Source: Microcoleus sp. LEGE 07076
Lineage (GTDB): Bacteria; Cyanobacteriota; Cyanobacteriia; Cyanobacteriales; Microcoleaceae
Direction: 5' to 3'
NCBI RefSeq assembly: GCF_015207455.1
Contig: NZ_JADEWV010000017.1
Span: 1-50,859 of the forward strand
Length of the DNA: 50,859 nt
This document shows positions 7,820 to 16,167 of the stretch, piece by piece; position 1 is the first letter of the stretch, and each line of letters starts with the position of its first letter. Position numbers and translations under genes: made by a program. The notes under the pieces are model-generated. The model ran no database searches. It saw nothing but the letters and a program-made list of their open reading frames with translations, and was not told the origin of the DNA.

Positions 7820-8875
7820 ATGAGATTTATCAGCCCTAAAACAGACTTTGCCTTCAAAAAAATTTTTGGTTCCACCGACAGCCAAGACATCCTCGTCAGC
7901 TTCTTAAATGCTCTAATTTACGCCGGTGAGCCAATCATCCAAGACTTGCAAATTATTGACCCTTACTCGGCTGCTACCGTCAGCGGACTCAAAGATAGTT
8001 ATTTGGATGTCAAAGCTCGAATTACCGGCAACAAGACGGTAATTATTGAAATGCAAGTTTTGAATGTAGCTGCTTTTGAAAAACGAGTCATCTACAACCT
8101 AGCCAAAACCTATGCCAACCAACTCAAGATTCGAGAAAGTTATGCTAAATTGCAACCAGTAATAGCTTTGACGATCGCTGATTTTGAAATGTTCAAAGAA
8201 CAACCTGATGTTATTTCTCATTTTGTGTTCAAGGAAAAAGAAAAACTATTTGATTATCCCCATCTCGAAGTTGAAATGTTTTTTGTCGAGTTGCCAAAGT
8301 TCAAAAAAGAGTTAAACGAACTCACAACTTTGACTGACAAATGGATTTATTTTATGAAGCACACTCCCGATTTAGAAACAATCCCAGCCACAATGGAAAC
8401 AGTTCCAGAACTAGAAAAAGCTTTTCAAATTGCCAATGAGGCTAACTTAAGCTTGAAAGAGTTCGAGGATATGGAAGCTCAAGAGAGGGCGATCGAAGAA
8501 CAGCGGGGTATAGTTTCTCGAGGTATAGAAGAAGGCTTGGAGCGAGCTAGGGCTAAATTGATGCAAGCAGGCCGTGAAGCAGGTATTCAAGCAGGCCGTG
8601 AAGCAGGAATTCAAGAAGGCCGTGAAGCAGGTATTCAAGCAGGCCGTGAAGCAGGTATTCAAGAAGGCCGTGAAGCAGGGATTCAAGCAGGAATTAAAGC
8701 AGGTCAAAGAGCCTTAATCTTGCGCCTGCTGGAGCGACGTGTCGGAGCCGTAAATCCCGATGTAGTTTCGCGAATTGGAGAATTATCGGTTGAGCAATTA
8801 GAGAGTTTGGTGGAGGAGGTAGCCGGATTTTCTAGTTTATCCGATTTAATGGTTTGGTTAGATAGATCAGAATAA
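7820..8875 (+). CDS. Rpn-family PD-(D/E)XK nuclease / transposase-like protein
   Basis: The 351-aa product begins MRFISPKTDFAFKKIFGS and continues with YLDVKARITGNKTVIIEMQ, the hallmark of the Rpn/PDDEXK_2 family (formerly transposase_31). The D...E-x-Q residues of the nuclease core are visible around residues 60-80. These proteins are implicated in recombination or phage-related DNA cleavage; cyanobacteria carry many paralogues. ATG 7820 is chosen because homology starts there; the upstream open frame is not conserved-looking. The C-terminal third holds an unusual run of an 8-residue repeat (about residues 249-295) and then a helical tail found in many family members. Confidence 0.88.
   Translation: MRFISPKTDFAFKKIFGSTDSQDILVSFLNALIYAGEPIIQDLQIIDPYSAATVSGLKDSYLDVKARITGNKTVIIEMQVLNVAAFEKRVIYNLAKTYANQLKIRESYAKLQPVIALTIADFEMFKEQPDVISHFVFKEKEKLFDYPHLEVEMFFVELPKFKKELNELTTLTDKWIYFMKHTPDLETIPATMETVPELEKAFQIANEANLSLKEFEDMEAQERAIEEQRGIVSRGIEEGLERARAKLMQAGREAGIQAGREAGIQEGREAGIQAGREAGIQEGREAGIQAGIKAGQRALILRLLERRVGAVNPDVVSRIGELSVEQLESLVEEVAGFSSLSDLMVWLDRSE
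8564..8703 (+). repeat. 24-bp coding tandem repeat in the Rpn-family gene
   Basis: A 24-base unit coding for AGREAGIQ or EGREAGIQ is repeated five times with few changes, then degenerates to AGIKAGQ. The period keeps the frame and would form a regular charged helix. Repeats this uniform at DNA level suggest recent expansion and probable length variation between strains. Confidence 0.88.
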
Positions 8876-8997
8876 TCGAAAGAGCGATCGCTGTTAGGTT
8901 TTTTAGGTCGATCTACTGATCGACAGCGATATTTACAAACATTCGCCGATCGGGTAAAATATAACTTGGTGTATTGCGATTTGTTGAGTAAAAAAAT

Positions 8998-9324
8998 ATG
9001 TCAGAATTTCTAGACTTTCTGCGACATCAGTTTGCCTACGTTGCCATTGGCGAATTTAAACCAGGAAAATTCAAAGAAGCAGAAGAACTTTTTGAACAAG
9101 CCGTTGCAACTTATGCCACAGGTTTTAAGGGAGCGTACCTGCTGCAACTGCCCAATACAGACAAAGGTATTGCGATCATTTTTTGGGAAAGCGTAGAAGA
9201 AATGGCCGCCAATCAAAGCGAAGCATATCAACAAATATTGAAGCAGATGACACCTTTGTTTGCCAAAATTCCCGACACCGATGTTTACGAAGTAGTCAGT
9301 GAAATTAAGCCGAAAAGCGAATGA
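8998..9324 (+). CDS. Small antibiotic-biosynthesis-monooxygenase-fold protein
   Basis: The 108-aa product has the sequence pattern of a ferredoxin-like dimeric alpha/beta barrel of the ABM type (VAIGEFKPGKFKEAEELFEQAV, GAYLLQLPNTDKGIAIIFWESVEEM). Such proteins form dimers and include heme-degrading enzymes, small monooxygenases and non-enzymatic members. No specific substrate residues are recognised. The ATG follows an AT-rich region with no strong ribosome site. The 3' end lies against the tail of the cas6 remnant on the other strand. Confidence 0.65.
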   Translation: MSEFLDFLRHQFAYVAIGEFKPGKFKEAEELFEQAVATYATGFKGAYLLQLPNTDKGIAIIFWESVEEMAANQSEAYQQILKQMTPLFAKIPDTDVYEVVSEIKPKSE

Positions 9325-9340
9325 TTGAAAATTGTGCAAT

Positions 9341-9864
9341 CGGCGCGTTATTCCCATTTCTATCGGTGTTTTTCGCCCGACTTCGCTGTAAAGCGCAAAA
9401 TCTGCTAAAGGATTAATTTGCTTGATAGCAACCGGATTAACATCTCCCATGATTCGGTAACTAATATCCCCGACGCAACCGATAAATTTACTGCGGGAAT
9501 CCGTACAAACTTAGGTGCGGATATCGAAGAAATTGGGAAAAATCGCTTCTGTGAAAGTGGGTTCGATCGCAATTTCGCTGTACTTGTTCCAACGATTTGC
9601 CAAACTGCCAAAAATACTCTCTCTAGTCGGCATCGCACTATCGTACACGCCTTGCCGAAAATTAGTAGGAGTGCAAAAACTAAAAGCAATTTGGCGATTG
9701 GTGTCGGAAGCGCGATCGAACAATTCGGCGTAACTGCAAAAATTTACCCAAGGCTGGTTTGATTGCGGTTCGCTCAAAATATTGGTAATGTACAAATCTG
9801 TAGGGCAAAGATGCCAAGGGCGGTCAAAATTCAGTTGCTGCCAAAGTTGAATTAGGCAATCTGG
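9341..9864 (-). pseudogene. cas6 remnant (CRISPR pre-crRNA endoribonuclease), interrupted and 5'-truncated
   Basis: One continuous - strand frame encodes the C-terminal part of a Cas6-type RAMP protein. It reads QQLNFDRPWHL, then TNRQIAFSFCTPTNFRQG, MPTRESIFGSLANRWNKYS, FPNFFDIRT, an in-frame TAA at 9511-9513, then KFIGCVGDISYRI and LADFALYSEVGRKTPIEMG followed by ITRR. FxSLxxRWN and the glycine-rich FALYxGVGxKTxMGMG-type end are hallmarks of cyanobacterial Cas6. The family glycine after YS is Glu here and the final GMG is EMG, consistent with decay. The N-terminal half is missing; similarity stops exactly at the IS end (9864/9865). After ITRR the frame runs on without a stop. Confidence 0.8.
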
Positions 9865-10808
9865 TAGTAATAAATATGTAGTGATTAGATATTTATTGGC
9901 TCAAGACATAGTTGTAATGATGGATAAAATACCAAATAGCACCTATATGGTTTTCTCACTTTTTAGAAAATGAAACAGTTTTTCTTACGAACCGAGAAAC
10001 ACGTTGGCGCCAACTATTATTAAATCTTTCAATGTGATTAGTTTTTACACTTTCTTTACCAACCGGCTAATGGCGTAGCGAAGGAAAAATAAAAGCATAT
10101 GCAGCCCAAAAATCTGTATAGCACACAGCACATTGTCAATATACAAAAGGTAGAGAATTCCAAAATTGTTTTGCTCCTTCTTCGCTACGAGCACCAACAT
10201 AAACACCAATAATTTCTCTGGTCTCTCTATCCATTGCGGCGCCATACCCATTGCTTATTTTATTGGCAATCTACAAATGACCACAGTTCATCACATTCAA
10301 CATTCAATCTAACTTTTTTAGGTTTAACGTTTACTGTGGGTTCGATTGAGGCATATTTATTATTTACGTAATCCTGTAACCATTTTTGAGAAACACCCGT
10401 GCTTATAGCTAGACTAACCAAATAAATCTTCTCCAAAAGAAGTCGAGCAATTAATTTTTGTGTTGCTAATCTAATTACTTTTTTGGTCGGATTTTCGAGA
10501 AATTAGCGACCGCAAATTTGACATTTGTATTTGGGTTTTTTATTGTGAGTTCTACCATTTCTAAGTATGTGATTTTAACCACACTCAGGGCAATTTGGTC
10601 GTAAGAATAGTATATTATATGACTAAACTAATGTTGTTGGCAGATATCAAGGATTCCAGCAATAATCTCTGATGATAGCATGACTGTAACTCAATCTACA
10701 TTCAAACGATAAATAAATATTAAAATCATAAAATTTGATGGTATTAGTTATAAAAGTATCCTATGTATTGAATTAGTGTAATTAGATTTCACTACATATT
10801 TATTACTA
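9865..10808 (-). mobile_element. Degenerate IS1-family insertion sequence
   Basis: A 944-bp segment is bounded by perfect 20-bp inverted repeats (9865-9884 and 10789-10808; end sequence TAGTAATAAATATGTAGTGA). It contains a decayed IS1-type transposase on the - strand. No target-site duplication is visible in the flanks. The element is AT-richer than its surroundings. It separates a cas6 remnant on the left from a short-chain dehydrogenase remnant on the right, both cut at its ends. Confidence 0.8.
9903..10615 (-). pseudogene. IS1-family transposase, inactivated by stops and a frameshift
   Basis: Read on the - strand with frame changes, the pieces are recognisable. They are a zinc-finger-like start (NCPECG, KYKCQICGR), a helix-turn-helix region (STGVSQKWLQDYVNNKY), the DDE-type catalytic block (NVECDELWSFV), then MDRETREIIGVYVGARSEEG, YTDFWAAYA, TNHIERFNN and a C-terminal end resembling AIWYFIHHYN. 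Stops occur after CPECG, after CGR and after SFVDCQ, and a frame change follows. It cannot make a transposase. Confidence 0.82.
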
Positions 10809-10964
10809 ACTGAAGGACGGAAAATCCTTGATAGCTTACATCCGGTGGGACACATGGGTGAACCTGATGATGTTGCTTACGGTATTCTTGATCTGGCATC
10901 GGATGAATCGAAGTTTGTTACTGGTTCAGAATTGGTAATTGATGGGGGTTATACCGCTCATTGA
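10809..10964 (+). pseudogene. 3' fragment of a short-chain dehydrogenase/reductase gene
   Basis: About 50 codons encode the C-terminus of an SDR: HPVGHMGEPDDVAYGILDLA, then SDESKFVTGSELVIDGGYTA and a stop at 10962-10964. This is the standard classical-SDR end, in which the VTGxxLxxDGGY block closes the Rossmann fold. Nothing upstream encodes the cofactor site or catalytic Tyr-Lys pair, because the frame begins at the IS end. It is a non-functional remnant. Confidence 0.85.
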
Positions 10965-11010
10965 TAGTTGACAGTTGACAGTTGACAGTTGACAGTTGAT
11001 AGTTGATAGT
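10964..11010. repeat. Heptamer tract (GTTGACA/GTTGATA)
   Basis: Six to seven units of GTTGACA then GTTGATA begin within the stop of the SDR fragment, the same stop-abutting position seen for other tracts in this window. Confidence 0.85.
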
Positions 11011-11099
11011 TGCACAGTATGGAAATCAAACCGTTCGATCGAGTTTTTTGATCGGGATTAGAACTGATATCATGTCCGGTAGATTAGCATAACCAAAAC

Positions 11100-11160
11100 G
11101 GTTCGTAGTGCGGACTTTAGTCCGCAGAATAAGAGCGGACTAAAGTCCGCACTACGAACC
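11100..11160. repeat. Foldback hairpin element (GGTTCGTAGTGCGGACT...)
   Basis: Perfect 26-bp arms at 11100-11125 and 11135-11160 flank a 9-base loop. The end GGTTCGTAGTG recurs in the outer arms at 15803-16141, in the hairpin at 39003-39061 (GTTTGTAGTGAGG), and in degenerate form near 25.7 kb. It is thus a member of a dispersed family rather than a one-off terminator. Confidence 0.85.
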
Positions 11161-11212
11161 TTATAGCATTGGGTTGGCAGCACGCACCCTAATTTTAGTG
11201 TGGTGTGAATGT

Positions 11213-12295
11213 TTAGGCGATCGCAATTTCGGGCGACAAATAAACGTCTTGAATGGCGTGGAACAATTTTACACCTTCTTCAAAGGGACGCTGAAAAGTT
11301 TTGCGGCCGGAGATTAAGCCGCAGCCGCCAGCGCGTTTGTTGATTACCGCCGTGCGAATTGCTTCTGCAAAATCGCTTTTTCCCGAAGCACCGCCAGAGT
11401 TGATTAAACCCATCCTTCCTGCATAACAGTTGAGCACTTGATAGCGAGTTAGATCGATCGGGTGATCCGTTGTCAAATCGGAATAAACACGGCTGTCGGT
11501 TTTGCCGTAACTGTGGCCGCTGGCTTTAGCAACTGCTGCGTAGCCGTTGTTGCATTCGGGCAATTTTTGCTTGATGATGTCAGCTTGAATTGTCACTCCC
11601 AAGTGATTTGCTTGACCTGTTAAATCCGCTGCTAAGTGATAATCTTTGTCTTGTTTGAAGATATCGTTGCGGAGGTAACACCACAAAATTGTTGCCATTC
11701 CGTACTCGTGAGCCTGAGCAAAAGCTTGACTGACTTCTTGGATTTGCCGCGTCGATTCCGGCGAACCAAAATAAATTGTTGCTCCGACTGCAACGGCTCC
11801 CAAATTCCAAGCTTGTTCGACGGAAGCAAACATTATTTGGTCGGATTGATTGGGATAAGTCAGCAATTCGTTGTGATTTAGTTTGACAATGAAAGGAATT
11901 TTGTGCGCGTACTTGCGAGATACGCTTCCCAACACTCCCAGGGTTGTCGCGACAGCGTTGCAGCCCGCAGAAATTGCTAGTCTGATGATGTTTTCGCTGT
12001 CAAAATAGATGGGATTTGGTGCAAAAGAAGCGGCTGCTGAGTGTTCGATTCCTTGGTCTACCGGCAGGATGGATAAATAGCCCGTATTTGCCAAGCGTCC
12101 GCTAGAATAAAGTTGCTGGAGCGATCGCAAAACTTGAGGAGATCGATCGGTCAGGGCGAAAATGCGATCGACCCAATCCGGGCCCGGCAGGTGCAACAAA
12201 TCTTTAGAAATTTTGGCTTGATGGGTGAGCAAGTCTTCGGCTTCGTCGCCCAGCCAAGATGCGATCGCACTAGGAACTGATAGTGTAGCTGTCAT
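11213..12295 (-). CDS. Class I fructose-bisphosphate aldolase (DhnA/FbaB type)
   Basis: The 360-aa product resembles bacterial/archaeal-type class I aldolases, which form a Schiff base with a lysine and need no metal. Visible blocks are [60 protein letters not shown] and [13 protein letters not shown] (the last two being phosphate-binding ends of TIM-barrel strands). The length is typical. It would interconvert fructose-1,6-bisphosphate with triose phosphates in glycolysis, gluconeogenesis and the Calvin cycle. Cyanobacteria usually rely on a class II enzyme, with class I as a second isozyme. The gene stands alone, divergent from the aminopeptidase. Confidence 0.88.
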   Translation of the reverse strand: MTATLSVPSAIASWLGDEAEDLLTHQAKISKDLLHLPGPDWVDRIFALTDRSPQVLRSLQQLYSSGRLANTGYLSILPVDQGIEHSAAASFAPNPIYFDSENIIRLAISAGCNAVATTLGVLGSVSRKYAHKIPFIVKLNHNELLTYPNQSDQIMFASVEQAWNLGAVAVGATIYFGSPESTRQIQEVSQAFAQAHEYGMATILWCYLRNDIFKQDKDYHLAADLTGQANHLGVTIQADIIKQKLPECNNGYAAVAKASGHSYGKTDSRVYSDLTTDHPIDLTRYQVLNCYAGRMGLINSGGASGKSDFAEAIRTAVINKRAGGCGLISGRKTFQRPFEEGVKLFHAIQDVYLSPEIAIA

Positions 12296-12521
12296 GCAGA
12301 TTTACCCTCTCAATTTCAATTGCAGGCTGATGATTGCAGACATTAGCCTTGCTGATATTGTAGCTAAAAAATCATTTTTTATACCCCGACAACGATCGCC
12401 AGAGTTTTTAACAAGATTAGAGACAACACCAACTAGGACGCGCTACTCTAGAATAAGCTAGCAGTTCAGCCGGATCGGCGCTGCCAGCGATCGCCGATCG
12501 ATACACCACTTTGCCATCACA

Positions 12522-15146
12522 ATGTCACACACTTACTTTGATTCTGACAACAGTCACAAATCCTTCGAGATGCCCGGTGCCAAACCCCACTACAACCCCG
12601 ATCGCCCCGGACAAGTAGAGCATATTTTCCTCGACTTAGTGCTGGATATTCCCAAACAAAGTTTTCGCGGCACTTGCAGCATCCGCATCAATCCAGTCCG
12701 CAGCGGCATCGAAAAATTAACCTTAGATGCTGTAAACCTGAACATTAAATCGGTAAAAGTCGGCGAAATTGACCAAAATTTCGACAGCGACGGCGAAGTG
12801 CTGCAAATTCACCTGCACGAACCAACCGAAGCATACGAACCAATTACAATTGCGATCGAATACTCGGTCGAAAAACCCCAGCGCGGCCTCTATTTTGTCG
12901 GCCCGGACAAACACTATCCCGACAAACCAACACAAGTCTGGACTCAAGGCGAAGACGAAGATTCCCGCTTCTGGTTTCCCTGTTTCGACTATCCCGGACA
13001 ACTCGCAACTTCCGAAATTAGAGTACAAGTTCCCCGACAACTTTTTGCTATTTCCAACGGTGAATTAATTAGCACAAAAAACGATGGAGACGACAAGATT
13101 TATCACTGGTCGCAAACTCAGGTACATCCGACTTATTTAATGACCTTAGCAGTTGGAGATTTTGCCGAAATCAAAGACGAATGGAACGGCAAACCAGTTA
13201 ATTATTACGTCGAAAAAGGTCGCGAAGCTGACGGTAAGCGCAGCATGGGCAAAACGCCCAAAATGATTGAATTTTTCTCTAAAGCATTTGGCTATCCTTA
13301 CCCTTTTCCTAAATACGCTCAAGTCTGCGTCGATGATTTCATCTTCGGCGGCATGGAAAATACTTCGACAACTTTGCTAACAGATAGGTGCTTGTTAGAC
13401 GAACGCGCCAGCCTCGACAATCGCGGTACAGAAAGCTTAGTCGCCCACGAATTGGCTCACCAGTGGTTCGGCGATTTAGTAGTAATTAAACACTGGTCTC
13501 ATGCTTGGATCAAAGAAGGCATGGCTTCCTATTCCGAGGTACTCTGGACTGACAAAGAATACGGCAAAGAAGATGCGGCTTATTATATGTTAGGTGAAGC
13601 CCGCAATTATTTAGCTGAAGACAGTTCTCGCTACCGTCGCCCGATGGTGACTCACGTTTACCGCGAAGCGATCGAATTGTACGATCGCCATTTGTACGAA
13701 AAAGGCGCTTGCGTGTATCACATGATTCGCGCTGAGTTGGGCGACGAACTATTTTACAAAGCAATTCACACTTTTGTGCGGGATAACGCTCACCAAACTG
13801 TGGAAACCATTGATTTGCTGAGGGCGATCGAAAAAGCCACTGGTCGCAATCTGACCTTTTTGTTTGACCAGTACGTTTATCGCGGCGGTCATCCCGATTA
13901 CAAAGTTGCTTATTCCTGGGATGGCGACAGCAAATTAGCCAAAGTAACTGTAACCCAAACTCAAGTAAAAGACAGCAAAAATAGCAGCGGTAACAGCAAA
14001 GATGTCTTTGATCTAAAAATTCCGATCGGCTTCGGCTACCAACCGGAAAAAGATGCAGATGAGCGGAGTATTCCTAATATAAAAACTTTCACCGTTCGAG
14101 TGCACGAACGCGAGCAAAGTTTCTATTTCCCTCTAGAAGAAAAGCCCGCATTTATCAGTTTTGATGTTGGTAATAAATACTTAAAAACAGTTGCTCTAGA
14201 GTATGGAGTTGCCGAACTAAAAGCTCAGTTACAATTCGATCCCGACCCTGTTTCCCGGATTTACGCAGCCCAAGCTTTGGCGAAAAAGGGAGGCTTGGAA
14301 GCTGTGAAAGCGCTGTCGGAAGTTCTCAAAAAAGAGCAGTTTTGGGCTGTGCGGGCGGAAGTAGCTGGTGAGTTAGTTGATATTAAACTCGACCAAGCTT
14401 TTGATGGTTTAGTAACTGGTTTGAAGGATAAAGATGCTCGGGTGCGTCGCGCGGTGGTGAATGCGCTGGGCCAAATCAAGACTCACGAGACTTATAAGGC
14501 GCTGAGGTCGATCGTCGAAAAAGGCGACGACAGCTATTATGTAGAAGCGGCCGCAGCGAGTGCGATGGGCTCGATCGCAGGGGCTAACCCCGACGAAAAA
14601 CCGACCGACGAACAGGTACTGAAAGAGTTAAAATTGGTTTTGAAAGAGCGCGAGGGCTGGAATGAGGTTGTGCGATCGGGTGCTATTTCCGGTTTGGCGC
14701 AAATGAAAACTTCGGAAGATGCGCTCAACCTGATTTTGAAATACACAGCCGTCGGTACTCCGCAAGCTTTGCGCTTGGCGGCAATTCGCTCTTTGGGGAC
14801 AATTTCGACAGGTCAAACTAAGCTCAATTTGGAACGGATTTTGCACCGATTGGCAGAACTTTCTAAAGAGACTTTTTTCTTGACTCAAGTATCTGTAGTT
14901 GTCGGTTTAGGACAGATGGAAACTCGCAAAGCTATCAGAATTTTGCGTTCTTTAGCTGACCAAACTCCTGATGGCCGCGTCCGCATGATGGCTGATGAAG
15001 CTGTGCAAAGAGTGCAGAAAAATGCTGGTTCCGATGCAGCGGTAAAGCAGTTGCGCGAGGAGTTAGATCAGGTGAAAAAGGAGAATCAAGATTTGAAGAG
15101 TCGGATGGAAAATCTGGAGGCTAAGGCGAAGAAAGACAAAGATTAG
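12522..15146 (+). CDS. M1-family metallo-aminopeptidase with HEAT-repeat tail
   Basis: The 874-aa product has a standard M1 N-terminal saddle and thermolysin-like domain. The substrate-anchoring GGMEN motif lies near residue 276, and the zinc site HELAHQWFGD followed by the downstream glutamate in WIKEGMASYSE is near residues 309-335. The C-terminal portion (about 570-840) is not the usual helical bowl but a series of HEAT-like repeats (SRIYAAQALAKKGGLEAVKAL, VRRAVVNALGQIKTHETYKAL). A charged coiled coil ends the protein (about 845-874). It is a cytoplasmic peptidase that removes N-terminal residues. No signal peptide is visible. Confidence 0.92.
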   Translation: MSHTYFDSDNSHKSFEMPGAKPHYNPDRPGQVEHIFLDLVLDIPKQSFRGTCSIRINPVRSGIEKLTLDAVNLNIKSVKVGEIDQNFDSDGEVLQIHLHEPTEAYEPITIAIEYSVEKPQRGLYFVGPDKHYPDKPTQVWTQGEDEDSRFWFPCFDYPGQLATSEIRVQVPRQLFAISNGELISTKNDGDDKIYHWSQTQVHPTYLMTLAVGDFAEIKDEWNGKPVNYYVEKGREADGKRSMGKTPKMIEFFSKAFGYPYPFPKYAQVCVDDFIFGGMENTSTTLLTDRCLLDERASLDNRGTESLVAHELAHQWFGDLVVIKHWSHAWIKEGMASYSEVLWTDKEYGKEDAAYYMLGEARNYLAEDSSRYRRPMVTHVYREAIELYDRHLYEKGACVYHMIRAELGDELFYKAIHTFVRDNAHQTVETIDLLRAIEKATGRNLTFLFDQYVYRGGHPDYKVAYSWDGDSKLAKVTVTQTQVKDSKNSSGNSKDVFDLKIPIGFGYQPEKDADERSIPNIKTFTVRVHEREQSFYFPLEEKPAFISFDVGNKYLKTVALEYGVAELKAQLQFDPDPVSRIYAAQALAKKGGLEAVKALSEVLKKEQFWAVRAEVAGELVDIKLDQAFDGLVTGLKDKDARVRRAVVNALGQIKTHETYKALRSIVEKGDDSYYVEAAAASAMGSIAGANPDEKPTDEQVLKELKLVLKEREGWNEVVRSGAISGLAQMKTSEDALNLILKYTAVGTPQALRLAAIRSLGTISTGQTKLNLERILHRLAELSKETFFLTQVSVVVGLGQMETRKAIRILRSLADQTPDGRVRMMADEAVQRVQKNAGSDAAVKQLREELDQVKKENQDLKSRMENLEAKAKKDKD

Positions 15147-15207
15147 GTAAATTGACCTAACAAACAGAATTTCTACAACCGCGACTTGCTAAATAGGATG
15201 AATGCTT

Positions 15208-15272
15208 AAAAACCCGGTTTCTCCGATAAATCTTGGATTTATCTGAAAAATTTACTCACAAACCGGGTTTTT
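15208..15272. repeat. Nested hairpin after the aminopeptidase gene
   Basis: Outer arms AAAAACCCGGTTT (15208-15220) and AAACCGGGTTTTT (15260-15272) enclose an inner hairpin GATAAATC-TTG-GATTTATC (15225-15243). On the + strand the outer stem ends in five T, so it may terminate the aminopeptidase transcript. Confidence 0.7.
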
Positions 15273-15380
15273 AGTTTCTCGCGCGTAAGTTATGTAAAAC
15301 CAGGGTGGAATTTTTGTTTTGAATCTTTAACTGTTAATTAAGTTGAAGCAGCTTGTACACTACAATATATTTCATAAATT

Positions 15381-15797
15381 ATGAGTAGCAGAACAATTGT
15401 ATTGGTAGAACAATCTGGAGTAATTCCGTACCGCATTCAAGACGGACAAATTGAAGTAATGCTGATTACTTCTTCGGCTAGCAAGCGCTGGGTGATTCCC
15501 AAAGGATTAATTGAACCTGACATGACTCCCCAAGATTCCGCCGCCAAAGAAGCTTGGGAAGAAGCAGGTTTGTTGGGTAAAGTGTTTCCGGATTTGCTGG
15601 GAACTTACGAGTATCAAAAGTCCGGCTATACTTGTCAGGTAGAAGTATTTTTACTGCAAGTACAAACTGTTCTGGAAAATTGGCCTGAAGCTAGCAAGAG
15701 AAAGCGGCAGTGGGTGAGTATTCCGAAAGCAATTAAGCGGGTTTATGAACCGGAGCTTAAACAAATTCTTGCTAATTTACCAAATCGGTTTTGCTGA
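15381..15797 (+). CDS. Nudix hydrolase
   Basis: The 138-aa product has the Nudix fold layout with the Nudix box at about residues 41-63: G then LIEPD, M, TPQDSAA, KEAWEEAGL. The EExG metal-binding part is intact, but the usual first Glu of the box is Met and the Arg is Lys. This resembles diphosphoinositol polyphosphate hydrolase-like cyanobacterial members, which cleave nucleoside-diphosphate-type bonds. The start ISSxxxVIPKG pattern (TSSASKRWVIPKG) is typical of those. The substrate is unknown. It is a single gene with no obvious operon partner. Confidence 0.88.
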   Translation: MSSRTIVLVEQSGVIPYRIQDGQIEVMLITSSASKRWVIPKGLIEPDMTPQDSAAKEAWEEAGLLGKVFPDLLGTYEYQKSGYTCQVEVFLLQVQTVLENWPEASKRKRQWVSIPKAIKRVYEPELKQILANLPNRFC

Positions 15798-15802
15798 TTG
15801 AA

Positions 15803-16141
15803 AGGTTCGTAGTGAGGACGAAGAGTCCTAATTAACTAACTCAAACATAGAGAAAGGTCGGCTCGCATTTGGGCCAAGGTACGTAGTTGCGATGAAAGCG
15901 CTCTTTCCTAATATTATAAACCAATACCGTTTACTGATATAGCGCTCTGGGGGTAAAATCCGATGAGAAATAGATACGGAGATTGCTTCGTTCCTCTCTT
16001 CGGACTATCTTAAGTAAACCGTATTGTATTATAAAGAGCGCTTTCATCGCAACTACGTACCTAATTTGTCTATCGCACTACACTCGGAAAATCATTATTC
16101 CGGTGTAAATGGAAAGGACTCTTCGTCCTCACTACAAACCT
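15803..16141. repeat. Foldback element, outer arms, containing a second element
   Basis: Arms of 27 bp at 15803-15829 and 16115-16141 match at 26 positions after reverse complementing. They share the GGTTCGTAGTG end with the hairpin at 11100. Instead of a short loop they enclose 285 bases that include the complete inner element 15877-16062. This fits insertion of one foldback element into the loop region of another. Confidence 0.82.
15877..16062. mobile_element. Inner MITE-like element with 30-bp perfect inverted ends
   Basis: Termini AGGTACGTAGTTGCGATGAA plus ten more bases (15877-15906) are perfectly repeated in reverse complement at 16033-16062. A further near-palindromic subterminal part centres on CAATACCGTTTAC and GTAAACCGTATTG. 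The 186-bp element has no coding frame. Its small size and long perfect ends fit a non-autonomous miniature element mobilised in trans. No target duplication is obvious. Confidence 0.75.
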
Positions 16142-16167
16142 ATGATATCGGTGTGAAAAGTTTTACC

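Noticed and set aside
9010-9340. Further Cas6 coding on the - strand beyond ITRR
   Set aside because: The frame is open but antisense to the ABM-like gene and has no Cas6 features.
10045-10251. A 68-aa - strand frame as an independent small gene
   Set aside because: It is a frame-shifted piece of the broken IS1-family transposase.
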